The notes below the pieces were generated by a model. That model did no database searches, was not told the DNA's origin, and was given only the letters and a program-made list of their open reading frames with translations. The position numbers and the translations under genes are program-made. DNA of 64,000 nucleotides from contig DDAM01000020.1 in assembly GCA_002332905.1 (NCBI GenBank), positions 70,593 through 134,592 of the forward strand, read 5' to 3'. This DNA is from Firmicutes bacterium UBA2058 (GTDB lineage Bacteria; Bacillota; Clostridia; Tissierellales; Sedimentibacteraceae). Positions 24,691 to 32,829 of this stretch are shown piece by piece; the first letter of the stretch is position 1, and each line of letters opens with the position of its first letter.

Positions 24691-25002
24691 ATTTAAAAAA
24701 TCGTTTAATTTATTTTTCTGGTCTTTAGATAGAAACATTTCGAATTTTTTTAATTCTTGCAGTTTTTTATTATATTCTGCTTCACCAAGCTGGCTTTTTA
24801 ATTTATCACTATATGCCTTTGCATCTTTTAATATTTCATCATCTGATTTATCCTTATATTTTTCTTTAAACTGTTTAAAATCTTCATTATTTACAAGATT
24901 TTTAGCAGAATCACTGTTAAGCATTTCCTTAACTTCTTTGTTATTATTTATTGCATTTTTAATATTTTCATCATCAAAACTCTTGAATATATTATTTGGC
25001 AT
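24679..25002 (-). CDS. Hypothetical helical protein (107 aa)
   Basis: A charged, helix-rich protein (MPNNIFKSFDDENIKNAI..., later QLGEAEYNKKLQELKKFEMFL) with no cysteine, signal or membrane segment and no family I recognise. The ribosome site GAGGAGGGAG is strong, so it should be expressed. Its 3' end, including stop TAA, is built from the 10-bp tandem repeat, so the C-terminus depends on repeat number. Confidence 0.75.
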   Translation of the reverse strand: MPNNIFKSFDDENIKNAINNNKEVKEMLNSDSAKNLVNNEDFKQFKEKYKDKSDDEILKDAKAYSDKLKSQLGEAEYNKKLQELKKFEMFLSKDQKNKLNDFLNKIK

Positions 25003-25255
25003 TTACTCCCTCCTCATTTAGCTAATATTAAATATAATGTACTTTGAATATTATATTTATATTTTTATTCTATGAATAATATATTTATATATTACTTATT
25101 TGTTCTTAAAAAAATTATAATTAATAATACTATTAATTATAGATAATTTATTATAATTCAAGAACCTTTTTGGATAAATAACATAAAATATATATAGTAT
25201 TAAATAATACATATAAGAAGGTGGTATTATTCCAATTACATGGTTATTATATTTA

Positions 25256-25837
25256 ATGGGCGCTAGATACATATTCGGAAATAAAAATATTAATAATGTT
25301 ACACATATGATAACAAACTATGCATCAGGAATCATTTCTAATCCTCATCAATTGGAGAGCACCTTAGGAATGATTAGAACCTTTGCGCCTTTAACCTCTG
25401 TGCAAACAGTAGGCAAAATAAATCTGTTTTTACCACTAGTAGAAAAATTCAGCAGCATTTTAGGAATTTATAGCTTTCTTAGTAAGGCACAAAATTATGC
25501 ACCTATACAATCACTTGGTGACAAGCCTCCTATGGAAAAGGTTACTTCGCTTATCTCTAACGGCAATATACCATTAACAAAAATCTTAGCTCAGCCAATC
25601 ATTGCTAAAAATATGGATAAGATAATTAGTACAGTTACAAGTAATGTCATTAACAATAGCATGAAAAATGGAAACTTAGATCAAATGTTATCAGGACTGA
25701 TGAATCAAATGTCAAGTAACCAAAATAACAACAATGCAAATAGCACATCAGAAAATGTAGAAAACAATGCAAATAACAGCTTTGATATGAACAGCATCTT
25801 AGAAATTCTAGGACCAATACTTAATAACAACAAATAA
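25256..25837 (+). CDS. Hypothetical protein with Asn-rich C-terminus
   Basis: A protein of 193 residues from ATG 25256: a largely helical, mildly hydrophobic N-terminal two thirds, then an Asn/Ser-rich linker (NQNNNNANSTSENVENNANN) and a short C-terminal helix (SILEILGPILNNN). No family recognised. The ATG lacks a ribosome site; AAGGTGG at 25218-25224 instead points to an ATT start at 25229 or 25235, which would add a hydrophobic ITWLLYL. Ends in the palindromic element at 25833-25890. Confidence 0.7.
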   Translation: MGARYIFGNKNINNVTHMITNYASGIISNPHQLESTLGMIRTFAPLTSVQTVGKINLFLPLVEKFSSILGIYSFLSKAQNYAPIQSLGDKPPMEKVTSLISNGNIPLTKILAQPIIAKNMDKIISTVTSNVINNSMKNGNLDQMLSGLMNQMSSNQNNNNANSTSENVENNANNSFDMNSILEILGPILNNNK

Positions 25838-25890
25838 GAATTTAGCTAAACATTAGGGGATTATCTCCTAATGTTTGCTAAATTCTTATT
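25833..25890. repeat. Palindromic intergenic element, small copy acting as bidirectional terminator
   Basis: AATAAGAATTTAGC...GCTAAATTCTTATT, with inner arms AACATTAGGGGA and TCTCCTAATGTT. The whole forms one long near-perfect hairpin between convergent genes, and its ends supply the stop codons of both (25835-25837 and 25886-25888). Termini match the larger elements at 21017 and 56100. Confidence 0.8.
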
Positions 25891-26677
25891 TATTGTTAAT
25901 TAAATTATCAAAGATTTTGTTTCCGTCACAGCTCCACATATCTATGGGTGAATTTTTTGGGTTATCATCTTCAAAATAATTTTTGGGAATATCAATATTT
26001 AATCCTTTATTTATATCCCTTTCATATTCACTTTTTAAAGTATTTAGGTCATATTCCGAATGACCCATTGCAAATATTCTTGAATAATCCTTTGATACTA
26101 CTATGTGAGCCCCTGCCTCTGCTGATACTGCGGCTATTTTTAATTCATTTATTTTTAATATATCTTCAATCTTAATTTCAGTGTGTCTAGAATGTGGAGC
26201 GTAAAAGTAATCTCTTATACCACTAAACAAAGTACAATCTCTATCCAATATATCATTTTTAAAAACACCAAATATTTTTTTATCAAGTTTAACCTTATTT
26301 AATCCATAAAAATAATATAGTGCCGCTTGAGCTCCCCAGCAAATATACATAGCTTTTTGTACGTTTTTAGCAGAAAAATCAAGGATAGCTTTCATTTCAT
26401 CCCAATAATCTATCTCCTCGTATTCAAGATGTTCTATAGGTGCTCCTGTTACAATTATTAAATCATAGCTTCTATTTTGAATATCATATATACTTTTATA
26501 GTTATTTTCTATATAAGACAAATCAGTGTTTTTAGAGATATGTGACTTTGCACAAACTAATTCAATATTTACCTTTGTGTTTTTAACATCTAATACTCTT
26601 CTAAATTGAGCCTCAGTCTGTTCCTTTGTTGGCATCAAATTAACCAGTACTAGATTAACTACTTTACTATTGAGCAC
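25886..26677 (-). CDS. metA: Homoserine O-acyltransferase (MetA family)
   Basis: A 263-residue MetA-family enzyme making O-acylhomoserine, the substrate of the neighbouring sulfhydrylase. The catalytic Cys is in YICWGAQAAL, the His in APHSRHTE, and NLMPTK marks the N-terminus. It is shorter than E. coli MetA (309), lacking an N-terminal extension. The frame opens at ATG 26689, but that ATG lies in ATGGAGG; GTG at 26677, five bases after GGAGG, is the likelier start. Family members may use acetyl-CoA or succinyl-CoA; pairing with an O-acetylhomoserine-type sulfhydrylase favours acetyl-CoA. Last gene of the methionine operon. Confidence 0.88.
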   Translation of the reverse strand: MLNSKVVNLVLVNLMPTKEQTEAQFRRVLDVKNTKVNIELVCAKSHISKNTDLSYIENNYKSIYDIQNRSYDLIIVTGAPIEHLEYEEIDYWDEMKAILDFSAKNVQKAMYICWGAQAALYYFYGLNKVKLDKKIFGVFKNDILDRDCTLFSGIRDYFYAPHSRHTEIKIEDILKINELKIAAVSAEAGAHIVVSKDYSRIFAMGHSEYDLNTLKSEYERDINKGLNIDIPKNYFEDDNPKNSPIDMWSCDGNKIFDNLINNK

Positions 26678-26688
26678 TTTAACCTCCA

Positions 26689-27963
26689 TTAAGCCTCTAG
26701 AGCTTGCTCTATATCTTTTATAATATCATTTACATTTTCAATACCAACGTTTAATCTTATAGCCTCTGGAAGAACACCAGCTGCAATTTGCTGTTCTTCG
26801 CTAAGTTGCCTATGAGTAGTACTGCCTGGATGTAAAATGCAAGTTCTTGAATCACCAACATGTACAACATTATTTATCCATTTTAAGCTCTTGGCAAATT
26901 TTCTGCCTGATTCTTTTCCACCCTTTATACCAAATAATATTATTCCGCTTGCTCCGTTTGGAAGATATTTATTAGCACGCTCATAGTCATTACTATTTTC
27001 AAGCTTAGGGTAATTAACCCACAAAACATTTTTATTGCTTTGTAAAAACTTAGATACCTTCAATGCATTTTCACTGTGTCTTTCCATTCTTAAGTGTAAG
27101 GTTTCTAACCCTCTGTTATAAATAAATGCTGTAAATGGACTCATTGTAGAACCATAGTCTCTTAAAATATTCGCTCTAGCCTTAACAATATAGGATGCAT
27201 TACCAAATTTTTCAACATAGCTTATACCGTGATAATCTGGGTCTGGTTTAACTAAACAATCGAATTTACCGTTATCCCAATTAAAATTACCTCCATCAAC
27301 TACAACACCTCCAAGACATGCTGCTTGACCATCGATGTATTTACTTGCAGAATGAACTATTATATTAGCACCATGTTCAAAAGGTCTGCATAAATATGGG
27401 GTAGCAAGTGTATTGTCAACTATCAAAGGTACCTGATGCTTTTTTGAAGCATAAGATAATTTTTCAAAATCTAAAACATTTACACCAGGGTTACCTATGG
27501 TTTCACCAAAAACAGCCTTCGTTGTGGGTCTAAATGCCCTTTCTATTTCTTCAATTGTTGAATCAGGTTTTACAAATGTAGTTTCAATGCCTAATTTTTT
27601 TAGCGTTGATGACAGCAATGTATAAGTTCCGCCATATAGTGTTGATGTAGCAACTATATGATCCCCAGCACTGCATATATTAAGTATAGCCATTGTTGTT
27701 GCAGACTGACCGGAGGCCGTTGCAACAGCACCCACTCCTCCCTCAATCTGTGCTATTTTATTTTCAAATACAGCCACAGTTGGATTGCTAATCCTTGAAT
27801 ACATATGTCCATTTTCTGCTAAATCAAACAATGCAGCTATAAAATCCGGGTTCTTAAAGTTATATGTTGTACTTTGAACAAGAGGATATACTCTTGGTTC
27901 TCCTTCAGTATGATTTTCTAACGATTGTACCAATGCTGTTTCTATTGCAAATTCTTTATTCAT
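26689..27963 (-). CDS. metY: O-acetylhomoserine sulfhydrylase (Cys/Met metabolism PLP enzyme)
   Basis: A 424-residue gamma-family PLP enzyme that forms homocysteine from O-acetylhomoserine and sulfide. The PLP lysine is in HSASKYIDGQA, with the family segments GQSATTMAIL and NTLATPYLCRP and the long form insertion typical of MetY (HGISYVEKFGNASYIVKAR). Start ATG 27963 is used; the upstream in-frame TTG at 27975 lies in TTGGAGG. Its stop TAA shares bases with the ATG ahead of metA. Confidence 0.92.
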   Translation of the reverse strand: MNKEFAIETALVQSLENHTEGEPRVYPLVQSTTYNFKNPDFIAALFDLAENGHMYSRISNPTVAVFENKIAQIEGGVGAVATASGQSATTMAILNICSAGDHIVATSTLYGGTYTLLSSTLKKLGIETTFVKPDSTIEEIERAFRPTTKAVFGETIGNPGVNVLDFEKLSYASKKHQVPLIVDNTLATPYLCRPFEHGANIIVHSASKYIDGQAACLGGVVVDGGNFNWDNGKFDCLVKPDPDYHGISYVEKFGNASYIVKARANILRDYGSTMSPFTAFIYNRGLETLHLRMERHSENALKVSKFLQSNKNVLWVNYPKLENSNDYERANKYLPNGASGIILFGIKGGKESGRKFAKSLKWINNVVHVGDSRTCILHPGSTTHRQLSEEQQIAAGVLPEAIRLNVGIENVNDIIKDIEQALEA

Positions 27964-27993
27964 ATTTACCTCCAAAATTATAAAATAATTAAA

Positions 27994-30363
27994 CTATATA
28001 AAAAACTTCTTAGCTATATCAACTGCCTCCTTAGCATCCTTTGCATAAAAATCTGCTCCGATTTTAGATGAATACTCATTAGTCAATACAGCTCCACCTA
28101 CAAGCACCTTACAGGCACTATACTCTTTTCTCAATAACTTTATTGTTTCTTCCATGCTTTTAACAGTTGTAGTCATAAGCGAGCTTAAGCCTATTAATTT
28201 GATATTATTTTTCTTAGCTACATCAACAATTCGCTCAGCACTTACATCTCTTCCAAGGTCAATAATTTTGTAACCATAGTTTTCTAATACAACCTTTACA
28301 ATATTTTTGCCTATATCATGTATATCTCCTTTAACTGTTGCTAGTAAAATTGTTCCTTTGTTTACATCTGCTAAGCTTGTCAAATTTTCTTTTATTACCT
28401 CAAATGATTCCTTAACTGTCTCTGCTGCTTGAATTAATTGTGGTAGAAAAATTTTTTCCTTTTCATACATTTCACCAACTCTATCAAGTGTCGGTATTAT
28501 AATATTATCAACTATCTCTAATGCTTCATTTGACTGCAATAATTTTATAGTTGCAGACCTCGCCTCATTTTTAGTTCCGCTAATTATTATTTTCGTAAGA
28601 TCAAGCGTTTTTTTATCTGATTTAGGACTTGAATCAGATGTAATTGCAGTATCAGAGTATTTTTCTATATATCTCTTTGAATTTTTATCTATATTATGCA
28701 AAACATTATGCCCCATGATGATATTCATCATATTTTCGTTATTAGGATTAATAATTGGCAAATCAAGACCATAAGCCAAGGCTTGAGATAAAAACACTTC
28801 ATTTATAATACTTCTATTAGGTAGCCCGAACGAAATATTTGAAACACCTAACACAGTTTTTAATCCTAAATTTGCTTTTATCATTTTAATAGCCTTTAAC
28901 GTTTCAATTGCATCCTCTTGCTGTGCTGATACAGTTAAAGTTAAACAGTCTATAAATATGTTATTTTTGCATATGCCATATTCAAGTGCTCTGTCTAGAA
29001 TTTTCTTTGCTATGTTATAACGGTCCTCCGCTGTCTTTGGTATACCATTTTCATCTAGCGTCAATGCAACTACATTAGCACCATACTTCTTAACTAGCGG
29101 TAAAATCGTATCTAAAGATTTTTTCTCACCATTAACAGAATTCACAATAGCCTTTCCACAATAAACTCTTAGTGCTCTTTCTATAACATTTGGATTTACT
29201 GAATCAATTTGCAATGGTGCATCTGTAATAGTTTGAAGTCTTAGTATGATATTTTCCATGACAGATGCTTCATCTATATCAGGAATTCCAACATTAACAT
29301 CTAACATGTCAGCACCTGCGTCTATTTGCATAATTCCTTGCCTCAAAATAAAATCAATATCATTATTTATTAAAGCGGCTTTAAAATTCTTTTTACCTGT
29401 AGGGTTGATACGCTCACCAATAACTCTAATCTGATTAATTTCCACAATCTTTGATGAAGAACAAGCACAGAATTTATCAACAGCATACTTAGCCTTAGGT
29501 TTTATGTCTTTTACCTTTTGCACAACATTTTTAATATGCTCTGGTGTGGTTCCGCAGCAACCTCCTATAATATTTACTCCAGACTTTACAAATTCTAATG
29601 CATACTCTGAAAATTTCTCTGCATCTATATCATAAATGCTTTTGTCGTCAACTATTCTTGGAAGCCCTGCATTAGGCTGAACAATTATGTATGCATTTGT
29701 TAATTCAGTTAGTTTATTCACAATTGGCGCCATTTCCTTTGGTCCAAGTGAGCAATTTATTCCTATTGCATCAGCTATATTTTCTAATGTCACAGCCATA
29801 GCTTCTATACTACAACCCATAAACGTACGTCCATTGCTTTCAAAGCTCATAGTACAAAAAACTGGCAATTCAGTATTTTCCTTAGCCGCAAGCAAAGCAA
29901 TTCTTAGTTCCTGTAAGTCTGACATTGTTTCAATCAAAATTAAATCAGCACCATACTTTTCTCCGGCTATTACCTGCTCCTTAAATATACTGTAAGCCTC
30001 ATCAAATTCCAATGTTCCAAGAGGGCTTAGCATTTGTCCAAGAGGACCAATGTCTAGGGCAACAAATCTACCGTCTGATGCTTCTTTAGCTATTTCTATA
30101 CCACTTTTGATGATTTCTTCTACACTGTAATTTGTATCCTTAAGCTTTAGTCTGTTTGCTCCAAATGTATTTGCAGTAATAACATCACAGCCAGCCATTA
30201 CATAGGATTTGTGTATATCTTTTATTATTTCTCTATTTTCTACGTTATAAAGTTCTGGTACCTCTCCAAGCTTAAGGCCTTTTTTAATGATTTCTGTACC
30301 CATGGCACCGTCAATGCACACAACATTATTTTTAAGGTATTCAATAATACTATTTGTTATCAT
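27994..30363 (-). CDS. metH: Cobalamin-dependent methionine synthase lacking the reactivation domain
   Basis: A 789-residue MetH: homocysteine-binding barrel (1-~290; zinc cysteines in GINCSLGP and IIGGCCGTTPE), pterin-binding barrel (~310-560; RINPTGKK, DVNVGIPDID), and cobalamin cap and Rossmann domains with GDIHDIGKN giving the cobalt-binding His. The ~330-residue AdoMet-binding reactivation domain of E. coli MetH (1227 aa) is absent; it is encoded by the adjacent upstream gene, which overlaps by 4 nt (ATGA). Confidence 0.94.
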   Translation of the reverse strand: MITNSIIEYLKNNVVCIDGAMGTEIIKKGLKLGEVPELYNVENREIIKDIHKSYVMAGCDVITANTFGANRLKLKDTNYSVEEIIKSGIEIAKEASDGRFVALDIGPLGQMLSPLGTLEFDEAYSIFKEQVIAGEKYGADLILIETMSDLQELRIALLAAKENTELPVFCTMSFESNGRTFMGCSIEAMAVTLENIADAIGINCSLGPKEMAPIVNKLTELTNAYIIVQPNAGLPRIVDDKSIYDIDAEKFSEYALEFVKSGVNIIGGCCGTTPEHIKNVVQKVKDIKPKAKYAVDKFCACSSSKIVEINQIRVIGERINPTGKKNFKAALINNDIDFILRQGIMQIDAGADMLDVNVGIPDIDEASVMENIILRLQTITDAPLQIDSVNPNVIERALRVYCGKAIVNSVNGEKKSLDTILPLVKKYGANVVALTLDENGIPKTAEDRYNIAKKILDRALEYGICKNNIFIDCLTLTVSAQQEDAIETLKAIKMIKANLGLKTVLGVSNISFGLPNRSIINEVFLSQALAYGLDLPIINPNNENMMNIIMGHNVLHNIDKNSKRYIEKYSDTAITSDSSPKSDKKTLDLTKIIISGTKNEARSATIKLLQSNEALEIVDNIIIPTLDRVGEMYEKEKIFLPQLIQAAETVKESFEVIKENLTSLADVNKGTILLATVKGDIHDIGKNIVKVVLENYGYKIIDLGRDVSAERIVDVAKKNNIKLIGLSSLMTTTVKSMEETIKLLRKEYSACKVLVGGAVLTNEYSSKIGADFYAKDAKEAVDIAKKFFI

Positions 30364-31016
30364 TTTCTTCTAAACTCACACCCTTCTTTATTTTCGCATA
30401 AATCACATTTATTCTTTTTTCTTAATCTATTATCAGCACATTCATCCAATATTCCAATAACAGCAGTTACAGATTTTCTAGGAGTTAATATATTAGATTG
30501 ATTAACATATAGACCGATTTTTTTACCTGCATCAAGTAAACTTAAAAGCTTAGGCTGAAAATCTATAGAAAAATCCCCATAGCCAGGACTATATCTGTAA
30601 TTTATGTTGCAATTATTTATACTATTTACTATTGCTAATTCAAGCTCATCACATGCACACTCTACTGCTGCTGTCGCACAAGCATCCATGATAAAGGCAT
30701 CATTGATTGAACAAATTTGCTTAGCCATTATTTTTTTTTCTATATCTGCACCAATGGTGACAGCAATCAAAATACATCTTTTACACTTGCTTAGATGATT
30801 CTTAATATCCTCACCATTCATTACAGTATTAGTGCCATCAATTAAAACTCCATCATTCAAATGAACAATGTCAAAAAGTTTATACATGTATTTTACAGAT
30901 AAGTTTTTTTCTGTTTCAATAATAATGTCGTCTATTTTTTGATTTAAACTCTTGTCAATTTCTTGGTTCTTATATCCCAAATATCTTAGCACTTCATCCT
31001 TTAGTATTTTTATCAT
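30360..31016 (-). CDS. Methionine synthase reactivation-domain protein
   Basis: A 218-residue stand-alone version of the MetH activation domain. The AdoMet-binding region RYSPGYGDFSIDFQPKLL and LTPRKSVTAVIGI are clear, as in the MetH C-terminus; a Cys-rich tail CDLCENKEGCEF follows. It would restore cob(II)alamin in the MetH encoded next. AGAGG precedes the ATG and its stop overlaps the start of metH, so the two are translationally coupled. Confidence 0.88.
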   Translation of the reverse strand: MIKILKDEVLRYLGYKNQEIDKSLNQKIDDIIIETEKNLSVKYMYKLFDIVHLNDGVLIDGTNTVMNGEDIKNHLSKCKRCILIAVTIGADIEKKIMAKQICSINDAFIMDACATAAVECACDELELAIVNSINNCNINYRYSPGYGDFSIDFQPKLLSLLDAGKKIGLYVNQSNILTPRKSVTAVIGILDECADNRLRKKNKCDLCENKEGCEFRRK

Positions 31017-31026
31017 TTTAACCTCT

Positions 31027-31081
31027 CATTATGCCATAGTCTCGACTATTTCGAATAGAAATGAAAAATCGTTTTTTGATT
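31027..31081 (-). repeat. Intergenic hairpin repeat between metF and the reactivation gene
   Basis: Minus strand: AAATC-AAAAAAC-GATTT as in the composite repeats, then CTATTCGAAATAG, then GTCGAGAC, then TATGGCATAATG before AGAGG. It combines hairpin 2 of the 6861 and 12881 repeats with the 24037 motif. Confidence 0.6.
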
Positions 31082-31945
31082 TTACTTAATAATATTAGCC
31101 ATATTAATGCTTATTTTTCTAGCAACAACTGGATTATTCATTGTATATAAATGAACACCCCTTACTCCGTTAGCTATCAAATCAATTATCTGCTCAGTAG
31201 CATAAAATATCCCTGCATCTCTTAAAGCAGTCTTGTCATTTTCATATTTATCAATCATTTTTAAATATTTGCTAGGAATTTTTGCTCCACACATATTAGC
31301 CATTTTTGTTATTTGATTTTTCTGTGTCAATGGCATAATACCAGCTGTTATTGGTATATTAATACCCTTTTTTGTCAATTTTTCTCTAAAGTTATAAAAG
31401 CTGTTATTGTCAAAAAACAATTGAGATACTAAATGTCCTACACCCTTATCAACCTTATTCTTTAAGTTATTAACATCATCATCTATAGAGTTGCAATCTA
31501 AATGTTTTTCTGGATAACAGGCTGCAACTACATTGAAGTCACCAATTGATTTAATATACTCAATTAAATCAGATGCATAACGAAAATCTCCAACCCTTGC
31601 CTCTCCATCTCTTTTGTCTCCTCTCAAAGCTAAGATGTTTTGTACTCCATTTTTTTTAAGATCATCTAGTATTTCCTTTATATCCTCTTTTGTTGATCCT
31701 ATGCATGTAAGGTGTGCCAGCGGCTCTATTTTATGCTTATTTTTGATGATACTAGCCACCTCACAGGTTCTATTATCTCTTGAATTTCCACCCGCTCCAT
31801 AGGTAACACTAATGTAATCAGGACTTAAATCTCCTAACGCTTCCAGTGTATCGTACACAATTTCTATTGGTGTTTCATACTTTGGCGGGAAGATTTCAAA
31901 AGAAAAAACTATTTTTTCCTTTTCAAACAATCTACTTATATTCAT
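31082..31945 (-). CDS. metF: Methylenetetrahydrofolate reductase
   Basis: A 287-residue FAD-dependent TIM-barrel enzyme reducing methylene-THF to methyl-THF for MetH. FSFEIFPPKYE contains the catalytic Glu; SVTYGAGG, ALRGD and QLFFDN are present. The first GGAGG-linked codon is ATG 31945; an in-frame TTG at 31957 belongs to the ribosome site. First gene after the SAM-I riboswitch. Confidence 0.95.
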   Translation of the reverse strand: MNISRLFEKEKIVFSFEIFPPKYETPIEIVYDTLEALGDLSPDYISVTYGAGGNSRDNRTCEVASIIKNKHKIEPLAHLTCIGSTKEDIKEILDDLKKNGVQNILALRGDKRDGEARVGDFRYASDLIEYIKSIGDFNVVAACYPEKHLDCNSIDDDVNNLKNKVDKGVGHLVSQLFFDNNSFYNFREKLTKKGINIPITAGIMPLTQKNQITKMANMCGAKIPSKYLKMIDKYENDKTALRDAGIFYATEQIIDLIANGVRGVHLYTMNNPVVARKISINMANIIK

Positions 31946-31977
31946 TAAATCCTCCAAATATTGATTTAAAAAACAAA

Positions 31978-32006
31978 TAGAAAAAGCCTTCTCGATGAGA
32001 AGGCTT
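31978..32006 (-). terminator. Riboswitch-controlled terminator upstream of metF
   Basis: Minus strand AAGCCTTCTCATCGAGAAGGCTT followed by TTTC. The 5' arm contains TTCTCATC, which can pair instead with GATGAGAG at the 3' edge of the SAM-I aptamer, giving the usual antiterminator/terminator choice. Confidence 0.88.
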
Positions 32007-32024
32007 ACAGTACAATCACATTAG

Positions 32025-32132
32025 CGTCCTCTCATCTTTCAAAGCAATTGCTTTGACGGAATTAGCACCTTGCATAAAGCAGGTTGCCGAGATTTCATAG
32101 GGCCGTTCCCTCCATCTCTCTTGATGAAAAAG
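32025..32132 (-). promoter_or_regulatory. SAM-I (S-box) riboswitch of the methionine operon
   Basis: Minus strand carries the S-box core in order: CATCAAGAGAGATGGAGGGA, ACGGCCCTATGAA, CTCGGCAACC, AAGGTGCTAATTCC and GATGAGAGG. It precedes a terminator and metF. With SAM bound the terminator forms and the operon (metF, reactivation gene, metH, metY, metA) is turned off. Confidence 0.95.
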
Positions 32133-32192
32133 CTTTATTTATTTTTTATTAAAGATACACCATAATTTTATATTTGTCAATAGGAAATTAAA

Positions 32193-32761
32193 AAATAATT
32201 TAACTTAATAAGTTAGTAGACAAATGATTGCTTCGACTTACTTCTACTACGAATCTAAGTGAAGCAAAGCATATAAAAAACGTTTCTGATTCCGTGATTC
32301 GGTTTCCCTTGATTTTTGTAAAGGAAGGGAAAGCCTCATCAAGTCACATAAACGTTTTTTATATACTTCGCTATTCATAGCAACCGATAACCAAAGAAAA
32401 ATAAAAGGATTTTTCTTTGGTCATCTTCGTTTCTGGCAGAGCTGTTTAATAAGCTTGTTAGTCGGTTGTAGGCGTGAAGGCTTAGTAGAAGAACACGCCA
32501 ATATAGTAGAAAATCAGAGAAAAAATGTTTTTTTTCTTTGATTTTCGGTGCTATGGAGGCAATAAATATAAAAAAAGTTTATGCGACTTCAACGAGATTT
32601 ACCTTCCTTATAAAAATCAAGGTAAGTCTCGTTGCGGAGACAGAACTTTTTTTATATTTATTGCTCACCTTTAATTCACAACAATAGTATGTCGAAGAAA
32701 CAACTCTCTACTAAGATTTCACTTTCCAATATCTTAATTATTGCTACGATAAATTCTTATT
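32193..32761. repeat. Palindromic intergenic element, large composite copy (about 570 bp)
   Basis: Left ~110 nt and right ~190 nt match the two halves of the element at 21017-21294 (shared blocks include CTTACTTCTACTACGAATC on the left and TGTCGAAGAAA on the right, and the inner CGAGATTTACCTTCC hairpin). About 270 nt of extra sequence lie between, with at least two further hairpins, one around ACCAAAGAAAAAT / ATTTTTCTTTGGT and one around AAAATCAGAGAAAAA / TTTTTCTTTGATTTT. No reading frame of note on either strand. It occupies the space between the riboswitch and the ABC-F gene. Confidence 0.7.
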
Positions 32762-32829
32762 CATTTGACCTTTTAAGAAAAACAAGCTAAAATATAAAGG
32801 TAAACAAATATAATGGCACAGGTGATTTT

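Noticed and set aside
30211..30501. 96-codon plus-strand frame
   Set aside because: Antisense shadow of metH and the reactivation gene.
31978..32132. T-box leader upstream of metF
   Set aside because: The conserved order of motifs is that of the SAM-I riboswitch and no T-box sequence (AGGGTGGNACCGCG) is present.
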